A stretch of 8,173 nt of DNA from Prevotella sp. CAG:755 (GTDB lineage: Bacteria > Bacteroidota > Bacteroidia > Bacteroidales > Bacteroidaceae). Position 1 is the stretch's first letter. The number at the start of each line of letters is the position of its first letter. The stretch lies in contig HF989176.1 in assembly GCA_000431275.1 (NCBI GenBank), positions 1 to 8,173 on the forward strand, given 5' to 3'. The notes beneath the pieces were generated by a model. That model did no database searches. It saw nothing but the letters and a program-made list of their open reading frames with translations, and was not told where the DNA came from. The position numbers were made by a program, and so were the translations under genes. Positions 6,654 through 8,173 of the stretch are shown here, in pieces.

Positions 6654-6717
6654 GCGCCTGACAGGACGCAGGACGTTTTTTCGTGGAGCGCGTGGCCCGA
6701 GTGTGGCGCTTTTTCAC

Positions 6718-6725
6718 TACATTTG
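6718..6725 (+). promoter_or_regulatory. Candidate -7 element for the UPF0104-type membrane protein gene
   Basis: TACATTTG fits TAnnTTTG and lies 49 bp upstream of the ATG at 6775, divergent from the ksgA promoter. No clear TTG is found 19-21 bp upstream. Confidence 0.5.
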
Positions 6726-6774
6726 CTGCCGTTCGCATGCCCGGCACGCCGGGAGCAGCGATTTTACTTTTTCT

Positions 6775-7806
6775 ATGGACGAAAAACAAGACGAGAAGAA
6801 TACAGCAGGTGCACGCCTGCTGAAAAGCCTGTTAAAACTTGCCCTTCCCTTTGTGTTGGGGCTGGGCATCCTTTGGTGGATGTACCGCGACGCCGAATGG
6901 CCGCGCCTCTGGCAAACGGTGCGCTCAATGCGCTGGGAATGGATGGCGGCCTCGATGGTGCCGGGCGTGGCGGCGCAGGTGTTCCGCGCCCTGAGGTGGC
7001 GGCAATCGCTCGCCCCCTTGGGCGAACGTCCGCGCCGGCGGACGTGTATCGACGCCGTATACCTGTCCTATGCCGCCAGCCTTGTCATCCCCCGCGTGGG
7101 CGAAGTGACGCGGTGCGGCACGCTGAAAGAACGCGAGGGCACGTCGTTCGCAGGCTCATTGGGCACTGTGGTGACTGAGCGCGCTGTCGATTCGGCCGTG
7201 CTGCTCGCCTTCACGGGGCTCGCGTTCCTCCTCCAGCTGTCTACACTGGCCCGTTTCCTCGAACAGACAGGCACCGACGTCGGCGCTGCCTTAGGGCGCT
7301 TCACAGGGACGGGCTACATTGTGACTGCCATCTGCATCGTGGCGCTCGGAGCGGGTCTCTACGCGCTCATGACCCGCCTCGAAGCGTTCAGCCGGGCACG
7401 CGGCGTCTTCCTCAGCCTTTGGGCCGGCATCGTGTCGCTGCGCGGGGTCAGGAACCTGCCGCTCTACATAGCCTATTCGGTGGGCATATGGGTAGCCTAT
7501 TTCCTCCACTTCTACCTCGCCTTCTTCTGCTTCGACTTCACCTCCGGCATAGGGCCGGGAGCTGCCTTGGCCATCTTTTGCGTAGGGTCGTTCGCCGTGC
7601 TCGTCCCGACGCCCAACGGAGCCGGCCCGTGGCACTTTGCCGTCAAGACGATGCTTGTGCTCTACGGCGTAGACGGCGTGGCAGCAGCGGATTTTGCCCT
7701 CGTAGTCCACACATTGCAGACGATGCTCGTCGTCGTGCTTGGCGTCTATGCGCTCGTCGACCTGCCACTCATCAGACGCAGGAGTACATTTGCCGCGAAC
7801 CGCTGA
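6775..7806 (+). CDS. LPG-synthase-TM / UPF0104 family integral membrane protein (flippase-like)
   Basis: This 343-residue hydrophobic protein belongs by pattern to the lysylphosphatidylglycerol synthase transmembrane-region family, also called UPF0104 or flippase-like. Visible membrane segments are near 18-36, 55-70, 138-155, 181-199, 228-250, 258-278 and 304-327. Family-like motifs are IPRVGEVTR (105-113), followed by a conserved polar loop with TVVTERAVDS (131-140), and PTPNGAGPWH (278-287), close to the PGGxG-type motif of the family. There is no soluble aminoacyl-transferase domain as in full MprF, so lysine transfer to lipid is not expected. The substrate is unknown, and lipid-linked transport or flipping is only inference. 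The start at 6775 (MDEKQDEKN) comes right after the promoter region. The frame is open far upstream to 5674, but that part is antisense to ksgA and tracrRNA and is not family-like. It is divergent from ksgA and precedes pepD by 39 bp. Confidence 0.9.
   Translation: MDEKQDEKNTAGARLLKSLLKLALPFVLGLGILWWMYRDAEWPRLWQTVRSMRWEWMAASMVPGVAAQVFRALRWRQSLAPLGERPRRRTCIDAVYLSYAASLVIPRVGEVTRCGTLKEREGTSFAGSLGTVVTERAVDSAVLLAFTGLAFLLQLSTLARFLEQTGTDVGAALGRFTGTGYIVTAICIVALGAGLYALMTRLEAFSRARGVFLSLWAGIVSLRGVRNLPLYIAYSVGIWVAYFLHFYLAFFCFDFTSGIGPGAALAIFCVGSFAVLVPTPNGAGPWHFAVKTMLVLYGVDGVAAADFALVVHTLQTMLVVVLGVYALVDLPLIRRRSTFAANR
7762..7792 (+). promoter_or_regulatory. Candidate pepD promoter inside the end of the preceding gene
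   Basis: CTG (7762-7764), a 20-bp spacer and TACATTTG (7785-7792) closely match TTG-N19-21-TAnnTTTG. Transcription would start near 7798-7800, at the stop codon of the membrane-protein gene, leaving a 5' UTR of about 47 bases before pepD. No terminator hairpin is seen in the 39-bp gap, so read-through from the upstream gene is also likely. Confidence 0.5.
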
Positions 7807-7845
7807 CTATCCGAAAAAACTGAGACATTCATAAATCTTACGACT

Positions 7846-8173
7846 ATGACCGAGATCAAAGACCTTCAACCCTCCTCCATTTGGCGTCATTTCTACGCCC
7901 TGACACGCGTGCCCCGCCCCTCAGGGCATGTGGAGAAAGTGCAACAATTTCTTCTTGACTTTGCCCGCGAAACCGGCGTAGAGGCTTTCCTTGACAAGGC
8001 CGGCAACGTAGTGATGCGCAAAGCTGCCTCCCCGGGCATGGAAAACCGCAAAACCGTCACCCTGCAAGCCCACATGGACATGGTTCCACAGAAACTCAGC
8101 GACAGTCCCCACAACTTCGAGACCGACCCGATCGAAGCCTACGTTGACGGCGAATGGGTCAAGGCGCGCGGCA
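7846..8173 (+). CDS. pepD: Aminoacyl-histidine dipeptidase PepD (M20 family), 5' part only
   Basis: PepD is a cytosolic zinc peptidase that splits Xaa-His and other dipeptides. The first 109 codons are present and the rest lies beyond the right edge. The start reads MTEIKDLQPSSIWRHFYALT, followed by VPRPSGHVEKVQQFL (22-36), typical of the family's N-terminal PRxSGxE region. The first metal-binding motif is QAHMDMVPQK (74-83), in which H76 is the likely zinc ligand and D78 the adjacent catalytic aspartate, as in E. coli PepD. The spacing between the N-terminus and this motif is normal. The AUG at 7846 is preceded by ATAAATCTTACGACT, with no Shine-Dalgarno sequence. The bridging acidic residues and the C-terminal half cannot be checked here. 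Annotation as a general M20 peptidase would be the cautious alternative. Confidence 0.92.
   Translation, partial: MTEIKDLQPSSIWRHFYALTRVPRPSGHVEKVQQFLLDFARETGVEAFLDKAGNVVMRKAASPGMENRKTVTLQAHMDMVPQKLSDSPHNFETDPIEAYVDGEWVKARG

Noticed and set aside
6651..6660. Palindrome CAGGCGCCTG as a regulator binding site
   Set aside because: A single 10-bp palindrome in GC-rich DNA can be chance; no second copy or regulator gene is visible in the window.
5674..6774. Upstream extension of the membrane-protein frame by 367 codons
   Set aside because: The extension overlaps the tracrRNA and runs antisense to nearly all of ksgA. Its sequence does not resemble any family, and a promoter element and a good start lie just before 6775.
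6583..6789. N-terminal extension of KsgA by about 69 residues
   Set aside because: Family proteins begin just before PKKxLGQHF. The extension covers the ksgA promoter and the start of the divergent gene.

Overview
The window looks like a Bacteroidetes chromosome, most likely order Bacteroidales. The evidence is a repeated TAnnTTTG promoter -7 element ahead of genes and RNAs, start codons without Shine-Dalgarno sequences, and proteins of Bacteroidales type. Genus cannot be fixed from the sequence. Base composition is uneven: the housekeeping genes on the right are clearly GC-rich, while 60-base lines inside cas9 run from about 32% to 70% GC.

Left part (1-5561): a complete type II-C CRISPR-Cas operon on the minus strand, cas9-cas1-cas2, with no csn2 or cas4. 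The window opens inside what appears to be the 3' 29 bases of the last CRISPR repeat, so the array itself lies off the left edge. That repeat carries its own promoter element pointing toward cas2. Array and cas operon therefore converge on one strong bidirectional terminator at about 100-135.

Middle (5562-5769): a 208-bp non-coding gap that is fully used. It holds a candidate minus-strand promoter for cas9 and, on the plus strand, a promoter and tracrRNA gene. The tracrRNA has an anti-repeat, a nexus-like segment similar to those of known tracrRNAs, and a terminator hairpin ending about 40 bp short of the ksgA stop. With Cas9, Cas1, Cas2 and the array, this gives all parts of a working system: Cas1-Cas2 for spacer capture, tracrRNA plus crRNA for guide formation, and Cas9 for cleavage.

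Right part (5770-8173): housekeeping genes. ksgA (16S rRNA dimethyltransferase) is on the minus strand. Divergent from it are a multi-pass membrane protein of the LPG-synthase-TM/UPF0104 family and then pepD (aminoacyl-histidine dipeptidase), which is cut by the window end.

I see no undescribed system. The points most worth a second look are the unannotated tracrRNA, the truncated array with a promoter-bearing repeat, an inverted partial copy of the repeat beside it, and an internal duplication in the C-terminal part of Cas9.
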